From: Brasenia schreberi
Lineage: Eukaryota > Streptophyta > Magnoliopsida > Nymphaeales > Cabombaceae
Reading direction: 5' to 3'
NCBI GenBank assembly: GCA_036023115.1
Contig: JAYKKT010000061.1
Span: 18,265,501 to 18,329,500, forward strand
DNA: 64,000 bases
Shown: positions 39,634-52,070 of the stretch, one piece after another
Numbering within the stretch: the stretch's first letter is position 1
How the letters are laid out: each line of letters begins with the position of its first letter
The notes under the pieces: model-generated
Told to the model about the DNA's origin: nothing
The model's input: the letters and a program-made list of their open reading frames with translations, nothing else
Database searches by the model: none
Program-made: the position numbers and the translations under genes

Positions 39634-42593
39634 GTAGTATGGCGTATATGCAATGCAAACTCACGCTACTCCAAAGGGAAAACAAGAATTTAAAGACAAT
39701 ACCGAAGGGAAATGACTTGTAATGGAAATTGCCGAAGGGAAATGACTTGTAATGTAAATGCCGAAGGGAAATACGTATATAATGTATATATGGGCCCTTA
39801 CTTGGGTCTTGCAAATAAGAGCGGAGGCTCAATGTGGGTGCGTGCTTGAATTGAAGTACTACACACACGACATGAAATAAAACCCAAATATAACTTGCAA
39901 TATGGCCTTAACTAAGGTCTTGGGAATAAGAGCGAAAGCTCAATGTGTGTGAGTGCTTGAATTGAAGTACTACGCACACAACATGAAATTAAACCCAAAT
40001 ATAAATTGCAGTATGGCCTTAACTAAGGTCTTGGGAATAAGAGCGAAAGCTCAATGTGTGTGAGTGCTTGAATTGAAGTACTACGCACACAACATGAAAT
40101 TAAACCCAAATATAAATTGCAGTATGGCCTTAACTAAGGTCTTGGGAATAAGAGCGAAAGCTCAATGTGTGTGAGTGCTTGAATTGAAGTACTATGCACA
40201 CAACATGAATTTAAACCCAAGGATAGTATCACACGGCCCTTATTTGGGTCTTACAAATAAGAGGGAAGGCTCAATGTGTGTGCGTGCTTGAATTGAAAGA
40301 CAACACACCCAACTTAAGCAAAACCCTACGTAATTTAAAGTATATATATAAACTTACATATAAAGGGCTGATTAGACCCGTGTGTGTTCAAAATCGTGCA
40401 CAACTAAGAGAGTGCACGTGTGTGTGGATGTGCCAAGCCACGTTATTACAAGCGGGGGGAGACAATGCTCCGTTATTACAACCCCGTATCAAATTTAATT
40501 TATGCAAGTTTACAACTAAGGACCGAGTTAGGCACTTACTTATAGCTGGTCCGGAGGTGACTTGCTTGAGCGTAGGCTTGGCTTCACCTTGGGTTGCAAG
40601 AGGGAGCTCCTCGGAGTTGAACAGCAAGGGGAGATGCTAGCCGGGTGACTTGAGTGCGCGGGAAGGGCGCCTTGAAGGTGGCCGGCTGCTAGGAAGGTGC
40701 CGCCTTGGTGCTTTCGGCTAAGGTGACTAAGTAGGGTTACTAAGGATGGGCTGGTATTAAGGAAGGTAGTCCTAAAGGGGAGCCTAAGGGAGTGCCTAAG
40801 GGAAATGTATGGCTGGCCAAGTGGATGTGGTACAGTCGGTTGGAGTGGCCGACTGCTAGGGTAGCTAGGGATGTTATGGATGGGAAGGGAGTTAGCTAGG
40901 GTGTTGTGGAAGGTAGGACTAAGGGTTGGTGGAAAGGGATATGGGCAGGCCCTAGGGAACCAAGTGGGGTGGTCGGGTGTTACTAGGGGAAGTGGTTCAA
41001 GGCGGGTGATGTAAGGTGGAGGTTTGGCCGAATGGGTGAGGATGGCTGGTGGTTGTGATGGGATGACGTGGTGGCTGTATGGGTGGTTGAGAGTGGAGGG
41101 GGAGTGAAGAGGAGGTGGAGCTAAGTGTAGGGTACTAACCGAAAGGGGAAGGAGTTGGCGGATGGAAGAAGGGCAGCCGGGTGACTTGGATGCGTAGGAT
41201 TGAGTCGGGAGGTGGTGGCGACAGGGAGCTGGCCGGATGGAAGTGGTGGTGTGGGAGGAGCTTGGTGGTAGGTAGCGGTGGTGCAGGTGGAAGGCTCGGC
41301 TGGGAGGTTGGCCAAGGTGGGCTGGAAGAGATGAAAAACCTGCCCACTAGGGGGGGGGGTTATATAGGGTTGGAGATGGCGGTTGGGGCTGGTTTTGAGG
41401 AGGTGGTAAGGTGGTTTAGGTGGTGGTGGTGTGGTGATAAGGTGGGTTGGTTTTGGGGAGGGGCCAGATATTTTAATACAAGGGGTTTTAGGTAGATGGT
41501 GTGCTAGGTTTAGGTGGGGTGGTTTAGGGGTTTAGGGTTTAGCTAGGTGGGTTGGTTTTGGGGTGAGATTTAGTGAGGTAGGTTAGGTGATTAGGCTAGG
41601 ATTAGGTTAGGTTTAGGGAAATTAAGCTAGGTTTAGGAAAGGATTAGGGAAGTGGGTTAGGTGATTAGGTTGGGATTAGGCCGGGATTAGGGAAGTGGGT
41701 TAGGTGATTAGGCTAGGTTTAGGCCAGGATTAGGGTAAAAGGCTAGGATTAGGGTTTTTGATTAGGATTGGGTTAGGGAGCTCCCTTTGCATAACCCATA
41801 GACCTTATTGCATCATGTTGGTGCAGCCCTAGGTTAGGTTTTGGCTAATACAAGCTTAAACCCATGCTAATTAGGCTAACCCACATGATTAACCCCAAAC
41901 GTGACACACAAGTCAAGCTTAATTACAATCACACTCCAATCTTATCCTCCCCCACTCTCTCTCATGCCCATAATCCCACATGAATTTCAAGTGGGCCCCA
42001 CCTCCATTTATGAGAAGGTGATGTAGGCCATGGATGTGGATATTGGATTGGATCTCTGGATCCAAATCCAAATCTAGATCCACACATGGGTTTGGATTGG
42101 GATCTGGATATATATGGTCCAGATCCAATCCAAACTGAATTCTGACTCCTTCAGGCTGTGTTCGAAATGAACGGTTTGTGCGGGGTCTGACAGCATTAGT
42201 ACTCCGTCTGTGTTGGGTCTTCGCCAACATGATCGTTTGCTTCTGTTTTCACCTTTCGGAGATGATTTCAAGTGATGTTTGATGATAATAGGGTCTTGGA
42301 CGTTCGAGATCCTGGGGGGGATTCAATACGAGAGTTGTTGTGCCGGGCTTGACTTGTGCTCTATTTTCGGGCTCTCTTTAGCTCTTCTAGTCCTGTCTTG
42401 ATTAGGCCAAGCTACTTCGGGGTTTCAAAATGTGTTTTAAAAGGTTTTTAAAACCATATTTATACATATTTAAAACATATGTACAGGGTTGTCTGGAAGG
42501 CTCTTGGGTTTCCAGACTCAAAATAGCCCTTTGGGGCTGCTTTTATAAAACCAGGTTGATTTGAGAAATTTGTGGGATTTTGGGGTGTTTACA
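39634..42593 (-). repeat. Partial minus-strand LTR F
   Basis: Starts at GTAGTATGGCG, about 450 bp into a normal LTR, so its beginning is missing to the left of D. Ends TGGGGTGTTTACA at 42593. Contains the 110-bp array (about 39790-40300), donor GTTAGT (41139-41134), TATA (41360-41367), TTAGG tract and GGATTT block. D probably inserted in it (expected right duplication GTAGT), but D's left side was lost in the B/D rearrangement, so this cannot be confirmed. Confidence 0.75.
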
Positions 42594-43300
42594 CTAAGTC
42601 GTTTTTAACAAAAAGGGGCGTGCCAGCTAGCTTGCTTAAGCTAGCGAAGAAAGTTTTTGAAATCTGACTCTATCGGGGCGAATGTGAGCAAATGAGCTCT
42701 TTTCATCGCAGACCTTCTTGCACCGATGCACAAGGGTCAGTCTGTACGCTTGGCAAAGTCTTTAAAATCAAACCTCTTTGAAAAATACCCGAAGTGTTTG
42801 GGCTTTGTTTGTATGATTACAAGTTTTATTACACGTGGGATTTGCACGTGCCTATGTCTTTCTTTTGAAGCTTTTTAGGGCCAACTAGGTGTGTGCACAA
42901 GTAACCTAAGTTGGGAAATTTTTGCACGGGAGTGTGGGGTTTTGCTTTGATGCAGTATGCATCCTAACTCGTGGTATGGAGAATATGCAATGCAAACTCA
43001 CACAACTCCAAAGGAAAAACCCGAATTGAAAGACAATGCGGAAGGGAAATGACTTAATGTAAATTGTAAAAGGGAAATTGCAAAAGGGAAATATGGCTAT
43101 ATCTTAAGAGCGGAAAGGCTCAATTGTGCAACTGTGTGTCGTGTATATATGGAAAGACTACGCACACAGCTGAACCTTAAAACTCAAATCTTAAAGACAT
43201 AGCCGAAGGAAAATACTTATAATATATATGGGCCCGAAGGTCGCCAACGTGTGCGTGGGTGTTGTGTGTATATGTAAAGACAACTCACACGACTTGTAAT
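42594..43300 (-). repeat. LTR G, first segment
   Basis: Begins at CTAAGTCG, about 60 bp into a family LTR, directly after F's end. Carries the AGCTAGC-flanked start, an ACCGATGCACAAGGGTCAGT stretch, and the GAAGGGAAAT and CAATTGTG repeats. Interrupted at 43300 by solo LTR H. The most diverged LTR in the window. Confidence 0.7.
43296..43300. repeat. Target duplication of H, left (GTAAT)
   Basis: GTAAT before H's TGTAGACG; the second copy is at 57308-57312. G resumes in register after it. Confidence 0.85.
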
Positions 43301-44811
43301 TGTAGACGTAGAAAATTCTTGCTTCTGGTTGGCCTGAAGCGAATCTTTTCGTGTGTCTAAGTCCTATTAAGCAAAAGGGCGTGCCAGCTAGCTTGCTTAA
43401 GCTAGCGAAGATATATTTTGAAATCTGACTCCTAACGTGGCGACTGTGAGCAAGCAAGCTCTTTTCATCGCAGACCTTCTTACACCGGTGCGCAAGGGTC
43501 AGTTTGTATGCTTAGAAAATCGAGTTTTGAATACGAGGACCTACGAAAATGTTTGAGGTGTTCGATTCGGGCTGTTTTTGTATGATTTTCAAGTTTTACT
43601 TCACGTGGATTTGCATGTGCCTATGTCTTTCTTTTTATCCCTTTTCGGGCCAACTAGTTGTGTGTTATGAACACGTGACCTAAGTGGGGCGACTTTGAGC
43701 GGGAGTGTGGGGTTTGCTTTGATGTAATATGCATCCTAACTCGTGGTATGGCATATATGCAGTGCAAACTCACGCAACTCCAAAGGGAAAACCCGAATTG
43801 AAAGACAATGTGGAAGGGAAATGACTTGAATGTAAATTGCAAAAGGGAAATTGCAAAAGGGAAATATGGCTATATCTTAAGAGCGGAAAGGCTCAATTGT
43901 GCAGGTGTGTGCCGTGTATATATGTAAAGATTATGCACACAGCTGAACCTTAAAACCCAAATCTTAAAGACATAGCCGAAAGGGAAATACTTATAATATA
44001 TATGGGCCCGAAGGTCGCCAACATGTTGCGTGGGTGTTGTGTGTATATTGAAAGACAACTCACATGACTTAAATGAAACCCAAATATAAATTGCAATATG
44101 GCCTTAACTAAGGTCTTGGGAGTAAGAGCGAAAGCTCAATGTGTGTGAGTGTAGAATTGAAGTACTACGCACATGACATGAAATTAAACCCAAATATAAA
44201 TTGCAATAGGCCTTGACTAAGGTCTTGGGAGTAAGAGCGAAAGCTCAATGTGTGTGAGTGTAGAATTGAAGTACTACGCACACGACATGAAATTAAACCC
44301 AAATATAAATTGCAATAGGCCTTGACTAAGGTCTTGGGAGTAAGAGCGAAAGCTCAATGTGTGTGAGTGTAGAATTGAAGTACTACGCACACGACATGAA
44401 GTAAAACAACCAAAACGAAATGGTAATAGGCCCTTACTTGGGTCTTGAAAATAAGAGCGAAAGCTCAATGTGTGTGAGTGCGAGAATTGAAAGACAACGC
44501 ACACAACTTAAGCAAAACCCCACGCAACTTAAATTATATAAATAAGTCTATATCTTAAGGGCTGATTAGGCCCATGTGTGTGTTCAAAATCGTGTGCAGC
44601 TAAGAGCGAGATAGGCTCAAGTGCACGTGTGTGTGGGTGTGCCAAACCACGTTATTACAAGCGGGGGGAGACAATGCTCCATTATTACAACCCCGTATCA
44701 AATTTAATTAAGCTTAAGCAAGTCTATAAACAAGGACCGAGTTAGGCACTTACATATAGCTGGTCCGGAGGTGACTTGCTTGAGCTTGGGCTTGAGTGTC
44801 ACCTTGGGCTG
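43301..44811 (-). repeat. Solo LTR H, left segment
   Basis: TGTAGACGTAG... to ACCTTGGGCTG, where element C is inserted. With 55427-57307 it makes a full LTR of about 3.39 kb and no body. Holds part of the 110-bp array (about 44090-44480). Confidence 0.82.
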
Positions 44812-46157
44812 TGTAGACGTGATTTTATTTCAAATCATGGGATTCGAAATTAAACCCTCAAACTACGTCGGGTTGCGCGAGCGTGCCAGTTAGTTTATCA
44901 AAACTAACAAATTCTGATTTTCTGACTTCTAAGAACGATTGTGGACAAGTGAGATCTTTTCGACTTAGGCCTTCTTCAACCGGCGCTCAAGGGTCAGCCT
45001 AGATGCTTGAAATTTGTTTGAATCCGTTAATTCGAGAAAGGAAAAACCAGATTTTCCAAAGTTTCAGATTTGTGTTTAAGTTCTTGATTTCTGAAAATTT
45101 TCAGATTCTAAAAGTTACAGAATCTGTTCAGTTCCAGAGACCTGTTCTCTGAATTTTTAAAAATATTTTTGATTCTCCAAAAATTCTAAAACGTTTACAG
45201 AATAGAGACACATGTGTAGAATCAGAATATATTTTTATTTTATAATTTAGTTTTTTATTTTTTGAGAATTAAATACATAATCAGAAACTGTTATAAAATT
45301 CAGAACAACCCTGTTTCTGCGAATAAAAAACTCAGAAAAACAGCAATATCTCAGCACTCAGTCATCCAATTTCGATAAAATTTGTTGTGTTAGAAAGATA
45401 CGGATGTTAGGTTTCCAAAGAATCAAATTTCATCCAATTTAATTTAGTGGTTGCAGAGATATGGGCAAAAGAACAGAGGTCTATTACTGAACTTTCTATT
45501 TCTGTAAAACGCAATCTGGATTTTGTATAAACTTCACGGATCTAATTGGCTAGGCAATAGTTCATAACAATTCCTCAAAATTTTATATAAGAACGTTTGA
45601 TATGTCTAGATTATTCATGCAAAATTTCGAAGCAATTGGCTTATCCGTTTGTCTATAAAAATTTCGTGATCAGACGCATGTGCACGGACAGTTTCAGAAA
45701 CCAAGTTTGTAGAAAATTTCAGAAAGTTCCTAACGTGATTCTAAAACGAAATTCAACCTGTATCAGTCCTAATGATGCATGGAAATCATCTAAACATGGA
45801 TTTTAATTCCGTTCATGAAGGAATCATGCATGTTTGTATCGATATAAATGAAGAACATGGGCTCAAGGCCTTGATTCATGTACAAATTTCCATAATCTGT
45901 GCTTTTTTAGATTCTCATGAATTAAAACCAATTTGTGCAAGAATTCCAACCTGTGTCAGTGAGAGGGGACGTAGGAGCACTTCGCCGGATGTCGGAACCA
46001 GGCCAAACTTCCTTCTTCTCCTTCTTCTCTTCCTTTCTCTCTCTCTCTCTATTTCTCTGAGTTTTCGAACTGAATGTTCCTCTCTTTTTTTTTATTCCCT
46101 CTTGATGCTCGTTGGTTGATGATCGCAGATTGATGATCTCTGCAGCACCTGGGGAAG

Positions 46158-46169
46158 CCTTTTTATAGG
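46158..46169 (-). promoter_or_regulatory. TATA box of C's 3' LTR
   Basis: Minus-strand CCTATAAAAAGG. A CT-rich leader with GAGAGAGAGAGAAAGG follows. Confidence 0.65.
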
Positions 46170-46559
46170 CTCTGGCTGTGATTTGGATAAGCCAGATGGT
46201 TGGGATTTGGATGAGTTCAGTTTTGATTGTGCTGATAAAATCTTATCTGAATTGGTTTCATCTTATCTGGAATGTGATCTCCACAGGATCTGTATTGCTG
46301 AACTTTATCTTGAACGTTACTTTGTAATTTGAATATCATATGCATCTGATCTCTTGTGACTTGGTTGGGACGTTATCTGTAGTTGATAACGTTATCTGCA
46401 TTTGATGATTCCTTTATCTGGTAAGCTTTGAATCGTTATCTGATTAGGCTTTGATTTCATCTGAGTTAGGTAAGCCTTGAACGTGATCTCTGTTCCAGAT
46501 ATGGATGAATCGTTGTGGCTAGAAGTTGTTGACAACATTCAGTTCGAAATCGTTGAAGG

Positions 46560-46965
46560 CTGTTGAGGGCTGATCTGCTGCTGAGCCTGAGGCTGTAGTT
46601 GCAGCTGTGTCTGGAGCTGCACTTGTTGGTTCACTTGCTGCGTTACAGTAAGACCTGATGGAGAGCCGACTTGCTGCTGGACTGCACCCACTAGTGGTTG
46701 ACGGCAATGCAGCGATGGCAGTCCTATTGAGTGTTTGCCCAAACAGCAGGATTGAGAACCATCTGACCCATATTGCCCAAGCCAGTAAGTGCACCCATCA
46801 CCTTTCGCATCTGTGGCTGCTGCTACTGTTGCTGAAGTATCTGCAGTTGCAGGTTGCTGGAATTGCTGACAATCTGATTAGCAACGTGTGCACCCACTGG
46901 ATTTAGTTGTGCAAGCGAGCTGTTTGAGCCAAGAGTGGATGATCTTTGTAACTGCGAATACTGCT
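46560..46965 (-). pseudogene. Captured SPT20/PHL-like fragment (3' LTR of C)
   Basis: The same Gln-rich fragment as at 53822-54372 but with a 155-bp internal deletion. Readable pieces: LQILQQQQ-type stretch, then FGQTLNRTA, and in a second frame QQQVGSPSGLTVTQQVNQQ. Confidence 0.5.
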
Positions 46966-47473
46966 TTCATCTCGGCCAAATACATTTGGTACTGTGCTTC
47001 TCTTTGTCGTTGTCACAACCACTACACGTACCAAGGTGGAGCCGCGGCATAGTAGCTCTTTGAAATTCGTTTCGGTTTTGGTGAAAACATTTTGGTTATG
47101 TAACAAGGCGAATTTGGAAATTCAGCATGATGAAACTGAACACGTAACATAAGCAAAGCACTATTGATAACCACTTCTAAGGAGCTGATGATTTCACGTG
47201 ATGATTTCAACTGAATCTCTTAATATTACACGTATAAGAGCATTCAAACAATCCCCCATTATCTGAGCATCTGCTGTGAAAGTGATTATGTTCATGCCTA
47301 CCTATTATGAAATTGTTAAGTAAGGCCCATGTTACGTTTTTGAAAATCAACTATCATGCTCATTCAATCCTTTCCACGAGTGTTGGGATATTAAAATTGC
47401 TCTTATAATAACATATCAATAGCATACCAGTAACAAATGACGATGCAAATTGATGTATATCAATACTAATTAC

Positions 47474-47600
47474 CTCGATACCCAAACATAACGTAGACAC
47501 GTTACGAAAGGTATTTGATACCAAACCTTCATTTTCGGAGGCTTTCGTTCTTGCTTCCACCTTTCCTTTCTTTTGATAATACCGACCTTGCCCTCTAGAA
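47474..47600 (-). pseudogene. Captured exon with donor (3' LTR of C)
   Basis: Minus strand encodes KGNVEARTKASENEGLVSN-type sequence, ending GGTATCGAG followed by GTAATTAG, a plausible exon/intron border at 47474/47473. The gene of origin is not recognised; it may be the same host gene as the Gln-rich fragment. Confidence 0.4.
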
Positions 47601-48022
47601 ATTGATTTCTTTCTAAATATGAGCGTTTCTTTTTGGGAAGCTCACTTTCCCTTTTTAACCCCCGTTTTCTTTTTTTGGGCGCCCACCGTCCTTTTCAAGT
47701 ATGAACTTGTCTTTTTGATACCTTTATCTTTTCAAAAGGCAAGCTTTCAACATACTTTTCATCATAAATCTTTTAAGGAAACAAAATCCTGCTTTTCCAG
47801 TGTTAAGGGCAAAATCGTTATTTTCCCCAATTTTGTCAAAATTTGAAATTTTCAGAAAGAAAAGCATTCTTTTATCATTTTAAAGCTTCCATAAAATTTT
47901 GGTACCAAAACAATCTCGTTTAGTGCCTTTTTCCTTCAAAAACCCCAAAATTGCTAAAATGGCCACTTTCCTAAAAAGGTAAGAATTTTAAAAGAAAATT
48001 TTGGGTGTCTACAGATGCCCCT

Positions 48023-48061
48023 CTTTGGCATTATTCCAAATTCATTTGGATAATGGCAAAG
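48023..48061. other. Hairpin beside polypurine tract (C)
   Basis: Arms CTTTGGCATTATTCCAAAT (48023-48041) and ATTTGGATAATGGCAAAG (48044-48061). Confidence 0.6.
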
Positions 48062-48624
48062 AAGAAAACACCCATTTGCTTTTCTTCCCAGATTTTCCTT
48101 GAGAGTATGGAATCAATCTTTATTCCATAACATCTATTTCCTTGGATTCTTAGCAAAGAGGGATTTGGCAAGAGCTCCTAATCCTAGGACAATCATGCAT
48201 GAACAACCACTTTATGAATGTATTCATGTGTGTGAAATGAATGTTTAGAGACTCATACCTTTGATTCACGAACTCAAGAAGAAGCCTATGTTGGCCATCT
48301 GCCCCAAGCAATGGTCCCTGTTTCTTTTGATGTTTAGGATTTTCGAAATTCCTTTTTCGAAAAGAGAACTCTTTTTGGTTTCTATCAAAAAGGACTTACA
48401 ATTTCTCATATTTCCCTTCACTCGGGTTTTAATACTCATAAATAAGTAGAGGTTTTATGGAAGATTTTAAATAACATTTCAAAGCTCCCTTTCTTACCCA
48501 ACGAATTCTAATTCTCAAACAACATGAATTCAAATAAAATAGGTCCTATTCTTACTCTAGGACTTTCAAGGTGAACTTTTCTCCATCGGGATGAGCTATG
48601 GGGATTTGGGAAAGAATTACCCAC

Positions 48625-48655
48625 GGTCCCTTCTGAAGCGTCCCGGGGTTTAAGG
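48625..48655 (-). other. Conserved 3' UTR inverted repeat (C)
   Basis: CCACGGTCCCTTCTGAAGCG followed by TCCCGGGGTTT. The CTTCTGAAG core and the flanking GGTCCC/GTCCC are kept; the outer stem is weaker than in A. Confidence 0.55.
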
Positions 48656-50173
48656 CAAAGAGATGAAAAATTGCTCTTTTGAGCTTTCGCTTTTCCTTCT
48701 TTTTTTTCATTTTTCAAGAGAAGACCTCTTTTGAAGAAGTTTTTGTATTCCCTCTGTCTATTTGGGGAAGACTTCTTCTCGGAGGAGTTTTTGCATTCTC
48801 TTTTCTTTTTCTTTTTTTTTCTTTCAAAGAGAAGACTCCTTTTTAAGAAGTTTTTGTATTTCCTCGATCTATTCGGGGAAGACTTCTTTTTCTAGGAGTT
48901 TTTGTATTCTCTTTTTTTTTCTTTTTCTTTTGAATATTGCCAATTTTCCTTTTTGGAGAGAAGCGAAATGGGGAATACAACTCATCCCTTTAGATAATCA
49001 ATCCAGGCAAGATTGTCCTATTTCCTAATAGCACCTACCATTTGAGAGCACCCTGCTATTTTGAACTAGGCCTCATTTGGTAAGTAAAAGATTTTTGACA
49101 TGTTACCAAATAATTTTTGAAAACTCCACTTTTCATAAAGTATCAATTCCCTAATTTGGGGTCACATAATCCATCTTTAGTCCTTCTTTCCAGAAATTCA
49201 AAGGAGATCTATTTTCAAAATCTTTTCAAATGAAATTTAAAGTAGACCCCATACATAGTATTAGGCATTTATAGAATCTACTAAATTTCCTTCCTTAACA
49301 TCAACTTACCAACATTCCTTTTGTGATGCCCCTTTGCATCATAGGAACCATCCTTGTGGGCCGCCATCTTCAAATGGAGTGCGGGCTTCTTGTGGATGCA
49401 TTATGTTATGCAAGATGTATTCCTATAATACAATGGTAATGCATGCTTTATGATATGATGAATACACTCAATTTCTATGAAATGTATTTAAGGAATAACA
49501 TCTCAATGCCCCTAATTTGGAGGGAATGGCATGAGAACTCACATACCATGGCCAATCTCTGTATAATATGGTTTTGAATGTGATGCATGAAAGATATGCA
49601 CAACCTTAGTCTTGGTGATGCATGATATGATCCTTGGATGTATTCTGGGTAGGTTAACTCTCTAATACATTTTTAGGAAACTCTTACTTACAGTCTTTGA
49701 AGCTTTTCCAAATCAATGATTTTATGGAATATAGAAAGCTTGGAGGCTTGACCATCCTCATGGATGAGGGGACTTTCCTCCTTGCTTTAATCACTCTCAA
49801 GTTTTTGTTTTCTTGAGAAGTATCATGGATAAGAGAAGAAGGCATTTCTAAATCCAAATTTTGAAAAACAATATTTTTGGAGTTTTTCAAATTTTTCTAT
49901 TTTTTTGGATTTTCCGGAACAACTAGTAGAAGGGAAAACAAACATTTTTTTTTGAAATTTTCATAATTTTCTACTTTTTTGGATTTTTCAAAGCAAATAG
50001 AAAAAGGGGAAACGAATAAAACTTTTTTTTTGGGAATTTCAAATTTTTCAATTTTTTTTTGGGTTTTTTTGGTTTTTCCAATTTTTTTTGGTTTTTGGGA
50101 ATATATAATTTTTTTGAATTTTTTTCAAATAAAAAGGGATCTTCCATCAAACCTGCAAAGAAAACACTACGAG

Positions 50174-51711
50174 TTAGACTCTAAATAAGACGTCTAAACC
50201 ATAGGTTTTGGGATTAGCGGGTTCTAGGGCACCCTTAACCCAATTGGTTCTGGGTGGTGGTTCAGGTGGTATAGATGGGATATAGCCCAATCCATATCGA
50301 CTCGGGTTTGGTCTAGGTAGGATGGGTTCTAGCCTACCTTGGTTCTTAGCTCCTAGGCCTGGTAAGGTGTATATCCCATGTTTAGTAACATATTCCAAGG
50401 CTTTTTAAGTTTTGAAAATTTTTGATAAAGGGGATGGCCCTGGAATATTGTGTCATCTATGACGTGGCTATACACTTGAATTTCATTGGTTATGCCTTGG
50501 AGGTCTACGGGTTTATGGGGTGAGTTGAGCTCTTCTAGGAGATGGACGACCTTGGCTGGGTGTGGCTCTCTTAGCAGGTGGATGGTAAGATAAGGTGTAT
50601 CTAGGTTGTCGGTACATAACTTAGGGGTTACCAAATTTGAAATTTCATCTTTTTCATTTTGGAATTCATTTTTATGCTGGACATTCGCCACACCTTCCAA
50701 ATCTACATCCTTCGACACATTTTGTGGGATTGTGGGTGCATGATTGTGATTTGAATCTTGGTAATCTACTGGTCCTACACAATGCATAGGAGGATCGAGT
50801 AGAGAGTTTGGAGAGAGAGGAGTTTCAGGTGTACCTTCTTCCTGCTTGTCTACCTTTCCATGGTGAGAGCAAGCTTCCTCGTAGGCGTCCTGAGGGTATT
50901 GTAGCTCCTGTAGGGCTTCAAGCTCCCATTGCTTTGGTAGGTCTTGGACTTCATCTGCCAAGCCTATGGGTGTGCAACACTCATTCTCTCTTGTGTATGA
51001 AATGGTGCTTGTGGGAATGGAACCCATCGAAGCAACCGGTTTTGAAAAGTTTTGGATAGTGGGTGTGAAGTGACTCCCATGCCCCAGTCCACTTGTGCGC
51101 TTAGGGATGTGAACTTTCTTTTCTTTTTTGCTTTCTTGAATTCTAAATTTTTTATTTTCAAATCTTTTTTGAAAATTTTCCAAAGTTTTTGAAAAAGGAA
51201 ACTTTTTTGGTTTTTCTATGTGCAAAGGGGTTTTTGGATATTTTGAACGATTAGCTGATTTGACTTGGACTCTCGCTTCATCTCCAGCCTCGTATCCCTC
51301 ATCGATTTTCGACCTTGGTTGGGCTTTTCGAGTATGAATTTTCTCTCCACATTCACAAGATAGGTTTTCATGATAGATCTTAGCCTCTAAGGCTTCAAGC
51401 TTCCTTCTAGCTTCGGTTGCTTTCTTTGTAAGATAAGCAATTTTTTCTTGAGAAAGTCTTTCTATGGTTTTGGAAAACTGGTTTTGAAAATCAGATGAAG
51501 TTTTCTTTGAACGGCTTGATTTCCTATGTTTCTTACCATGGGATAAGCAAGATTCCTCTTCTTCGGCTTTTAAAGCAGCTATCCTTTCTTTTACTTTCAT
51601 CATTCCCCTTTTTAAGGAAGCCAGCGAATCTTTTGCAATCCTATTTGAAATTTTGCTCTTATGGCATGAACCTCACCTTCGCATTGTGGAAGATGCTTCG
51701 GAACTTGACAT
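50174..51711 (-). pseudogene. Gag-like/G-patch protein of C
   Basis: A single ancestral frame, now shifted twice. It opens with an ATG at 51711 (MSSSEASSTMRR, then a stop by frameshift), continues in another frame as GSCHKSKISNRIAKDSLASLK and the long open part 51603-50353 (416 codons), and finishes in a third frame at 50174. Features: coiled coil RIAALKAEEEES, KATEARRKLEALEAKIYHE, a CECG doublet, Lys-rich middle, then HVIDDTIFQGHPLYQKF, WNMLLNMGYTPYQ and, after a one-base loss near 50350, LGAKNQGRLEPILPRPN with a PPEPPPRTNWVKGALEP tail. No gag domain, no protease. Confidence 0.65.
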
Positions 51712-51718
51712 GATCCAC

Positions 51719-51732
51719 CTGTATACAAACTT
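51719..51732 (-). promoter_or_regulatory. Splice acceptor before C's coding region
   Basis: Minus strand GTTTGTATACAG then GTGGATC and ATG. Confidence 0.5.
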
Positions 51733-51739
51733 ACCACAA

Positions 51740-52070
51740 ATCTAGAAACTTTGTTAGCATAACAGATTCCAACAAATTTCAATTAGATATCTCGCAAGAT
51801 CCTTTGGTACTTGGCAGGATCAACTATTTAAGCCAACTTATCACAAACCTGAAAATTGAATTAGTATAATGGATTCAAACAAAATTTCAAAGTCTCAAGT
51901 CCCATCGGGCGTGCCAATTCTGTTTGGGAAGCCCGGTTGGATACCTCGCAAGATCCTTCAAAGTTTGGTATGATCAACCTGTTTAAGCAACCTTATCACA
52001 AACTTGAAAATTTAGTTAGTATCACGGATTCAAACAAATTTCTAAGACTCAAGTCCCACCGGGCCTGCCA
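51740..52070 (-). repeat. Duplicated leader with two PBS copies (C)
   Basis: A segment of about 155 bp is present twice: TCGCAAGATCCTTTGGTA... and TCGCAAGATCCTTCAAAG..., each closed by a PBS. The functional PBS is 52053-52070 (one change, GGCCTGCCA); the inner one is 51899-51916 (GTCCCATCGGGCGTGCCA). Confidence 0.75.
52053..52070 (-). other. Primer-binding site of C
   Basis: Plus strand GTCCCACCGGGCCTGCCA, four bases from the LTR. One base off the A/D consensus. Confidence 0.75.

Larger units (their letters stand above)
44812..48013 (-). repeat. 3' LTR of C (3202 bp)
   Basis: Ends TGTAGACG and GTGTCTACA. AT-rich and without the 110-bp array or the CCTAA tract. TATA box at 46158-46169. Upstream of it in element sense (46560-48000) lie the captured gene fragments. 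A 155-bp deletion at 46745/46746 removes part of the SPT20-like block relative to the 5' LTR. Confidence 0.88.
48014..50155 (-). other. Non-coding 3' half of C interior
   Basis: Polypurine tract (48026-48014), hairpin (48023-48061), inverted repeat (48625-48655), tandem repeat of four units (48719-48911). Between 49900 and 50155 an AT-rich frame starts MEDPFLFEKNS and is rich in Lys and Phe, matching the start of B's pol (14510), then decays. No enzyme domain. Confidence 0.65.
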
